Positions 62,616 to 64,000 of a stretch of DNA of 64,000 bases are shown here, piece by piece. Source of the DNA: Craspedostauros australis (Eukaryota > Bacillariophyta > Bacillariophyceae > Mastogloiales > Achnanthaceae); assembly GCA_026770025.1 (NCBI GenBank), contig JAMXDE010000011.1, forward strand, positions 1,178,001 through 1,242,000. Reading direction: 5' to 3'. Within the stretch, counting starts at the first letter, position 1. Each line of letters opens with the position of its first letter. A program made the position numbers and the translations under genes. Under the pieces are notes generated by a model, which saw nothing but the letters and a program-made list of their open reading frames with translations, was not told the origin of the DNA and did not search any database.

Positions 62616-64000
62616 ATGGGTCTTCAAATGATGATCGTGCAGACATGGGAGGAGATGAATCAGTGGATGGATGTGCATCAGTGTTGGCGTGTGAACGATG
62701 ACGGTGATGACGACGATGAGCATGGCCACGAGCTCGCCAACATCCGTACCAACAGCTTGAGGGTCGAAGACCAGCTGTCCCGAATGCAGCTCAAAGCCTG
62801 GGCACCATCCGAGCTTCTGGACAAGTGCTGTGTGAAGTGGATTCTTCATGGACAGCAAAGACTGCATCCCCAATCGGGGCATCTGCATTCATCGCACGAT
62901 CATCATGGTCGGCGGCGGCGACTTCGTCTATTTCATCGTCATCGTCGCGGCCATGGTGATGATCCTCACAATCAACGAGCTGGCGCTGCTCGCCATGAAA
63001 GTGCTGCCGGTTGCCACGCAGGGAATCATCAACCCTGCAACGGATATTGTCGCCGCAGCCACCCCACGATCACGCTGTACTTCGAGCCACCATCGAGCAC
63101 GATAGCGATCATCTCCCATCCACTCGGACCATTCGTCGAATACTTCCGCCAAAAGGCCAGCAGCGATGACTCCATCATTCAGATATCGCCCATGTATTGC
63201 ATCCTCGACGGCTTCGTTCGCGAGCACGCGACCACGCTGCGTGCTGACTTCGCGCCGCACTTGGTGTCGATTGCACAGAATGCCTTGGAGGCATCGGATG
63301 CTGCTCACAAGGAGTACGTGCGACAGACCTCGGTGCATCTCCAGCGTGCGCAACGACGCTTCGATCAGCTCGAGGTTGTACTTGACATTTGCAGGCAGCA
63401 CCGCCTTGGCGATGATCTCGACGTCTTTTCCATCCACTGTCTACGCCAAGCCAATCGAAGCATGGGCCGCATCGCCGCATTGATGATGGAGCAGAAGATG
63501 CAAGCGGCGCAGATCGTCATCACGCCATTCGTGGATGGATTCGAGGTCGATGGATACTCCGTGTTCGGTCGTCACGGTGACGGTGATACAGTGGTTCGAA
63601 TGGAGCATGGAAACAGCGTTGAGTATTCCAAACGTAGTCCCATTGTGTGCCAACCAAAGATGATGCATTCAGCTATCGACGATGGTGGACAAGTTGATAT
63701 CTGCAGCAATGACAACAAAGAATCAAGCAACGCACATCCGAATGCCATCGATGGTGTGTCTCTGATGAGCATCGCCGAACAAAAGTTGATCGAGAAGTCC
63801 ACCCGGATGCATTCATACAGAGCTAGCGCAACCGGTGACGATGGCCTGTTTGGCTGGCATTGCGAAGAGCTTTCCTTTGCCACGTTGGAGAGAGAGTGGG
63901 GAGACATCATGGTCCATGAATACGTTGGTCAGAGGGTGATGATCGGATTCCGCTTCGGCACTGGACAGGTCATTCCACTGGCATCCTACTACCTGCCGCC
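62616..64000 (+). CDS. hypothetical protein, 3' end beyond window
   Basis: I do not recognise this protein. One frame is open from the ATG at 62616 (MGLQMMIVQTWEEMNQWMDV) to the right edge, at least 461 codons. Seen in order: an N-terminal acidic segment (NDDGDDDDEHG), a His/Arg-rich stretch (about residues 95-150, HDHHGRRRRLRLFHRHRRGH), then sequence that looks folded: TITLYFEPPSSTIAIISHPL, IQISPMYCILDGFVREHATT, a long helical region with DAAHKEYVRQTSVHLQRAQR and RRFDQLEVVLDICRQHRLGD, and near the edge FGWHCEELSFATLEREWGDI. The helix-rich middle faintly recalls the cytosolic helices of CorA/Mrs2-type magnesium channels, but no GMN motif is in view, so this is speculation. An intron could cover the His/Arg-rich part. 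Confidence 0.6.
   Translation, partial: MGLQMMIVQTWEEMNQWMDVHQCWRVNDDGDDDDEHGHELANIRTNSLRVEDQLSRMQLKAWAPSELLDKCCVKWILHGQQRLHPQSGHLHSSHDHHGRRRRLRLFHRHRRGHGDDPHNQRAGAARHESAAGCHAGNHQPCNGYCRRSHPTITLYFEPPSSTIAIISHPLGPFVEYFRQKASSDDSIIQISPMYCILDGFVREHATTLRADFAPHLVSIAQNALEASDAAHKEYVRQTSVHLQRAQRRFDQLEVVLDICRQHRLGDDLDVFSIHCLRQANRSMGRIAALMMEQKMQAAQIVITPFVDGFEVDGYSVFGRHGDGDTVVRMEHGNSVEYSKRSPIVCQPKMMHSAIDDGGQVDICSNDNKESSNAHPNAIDGVSLMSIAEQKLIEKSTRMHSYRASATGDDGLFGWHCEELSFATLEREWGDIMVHEYVGQRVMIGFRFGTGQVIPLASYYLP

Overview
The window looks like nuclear DNA of a photosynthetic stramenopile, most likely a diatom. The main evidence is a fucoxanthin-chlorophyll a/c light-harvesting protein (28293-29094, minus strand) with the bipartite plastid-targeting N-terminus typical of these algae. 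The other genes are intron-poor, the introns are short with GT..AG ends, and the Ty1/copia elements are of the kind that fill diatom genomes. No prokaryotic, organellar or viral gene set is present. No classical tRNA, rRNA or snRNA gene could be confirmed.

Positions 1-29,100 are ordinary gene space. In order: a Q/H/S-rich protein running off the left edge (1-2725, minus); a three-exon PH-domain/PP2C phosphatase (4267-10034); a small conserved-tail protein (11010-11852, minus); a SOUL haem-binding protein (12926-13621); a Ctr copper transporter with a very long His-rich ectodomain (13964-15784, minus); an ankyrin-like/UIM protein (16272-18317, minus); an eEF1A-lysine-methyltransferase-like enzyme (19199-19996); the replication-fork protein Timeless/Tof1 (20494-23828, two exons); a large unrecognised basic/Ser-rich protein (24771-27689); and the FCP gene, with one intron. 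These genes share no obvious pathway.

Positions 31,100-60,300 are a nest of mobile DNA. They hold: (i) a copia element with identical 880-bp LTRs, a 5-bp target duplication and an unbroken 2437-codon Gag-Pol frame (31142-40546); (ii) a DDE-type transposase gene of a family I do not recognise by name (42199-47254, minus), split in two by an 826-bp inverted-repeat element (43509-44334) that carries two five-unit arrays of palindromic sites; (iii) a 2268-bp non-autonomous element with long terminal inverted repeats and a 9-bp target duplication, as in Mutator-like elements (47626-49893); (iv) a GC-rich minisatellite (about 49975-50775); (v) an older, decayed copia element (50968-59216) with a gag frameshift and three in-frame stops; and (vi) a decayed PIF/Harbinger-type (DDE_Tnp_4-like) transposase pseudogene (59224-60247).

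Positions 60,250-62,615 are non-coding with tRNA-B-box-like direct repeats and microsatellites. From 62616 an unrecognised gene runs off the right edge.

The strongest candidates for something undescribed are the split DDE transposase, the 5+5 palindromic arrays inside the element that split it, the multi-helix hydrophobic block in the intact copia polyprotein, and that element's non-TG..CA LTR ends. All function calls rest on motif recognition by eye; no database search was run.
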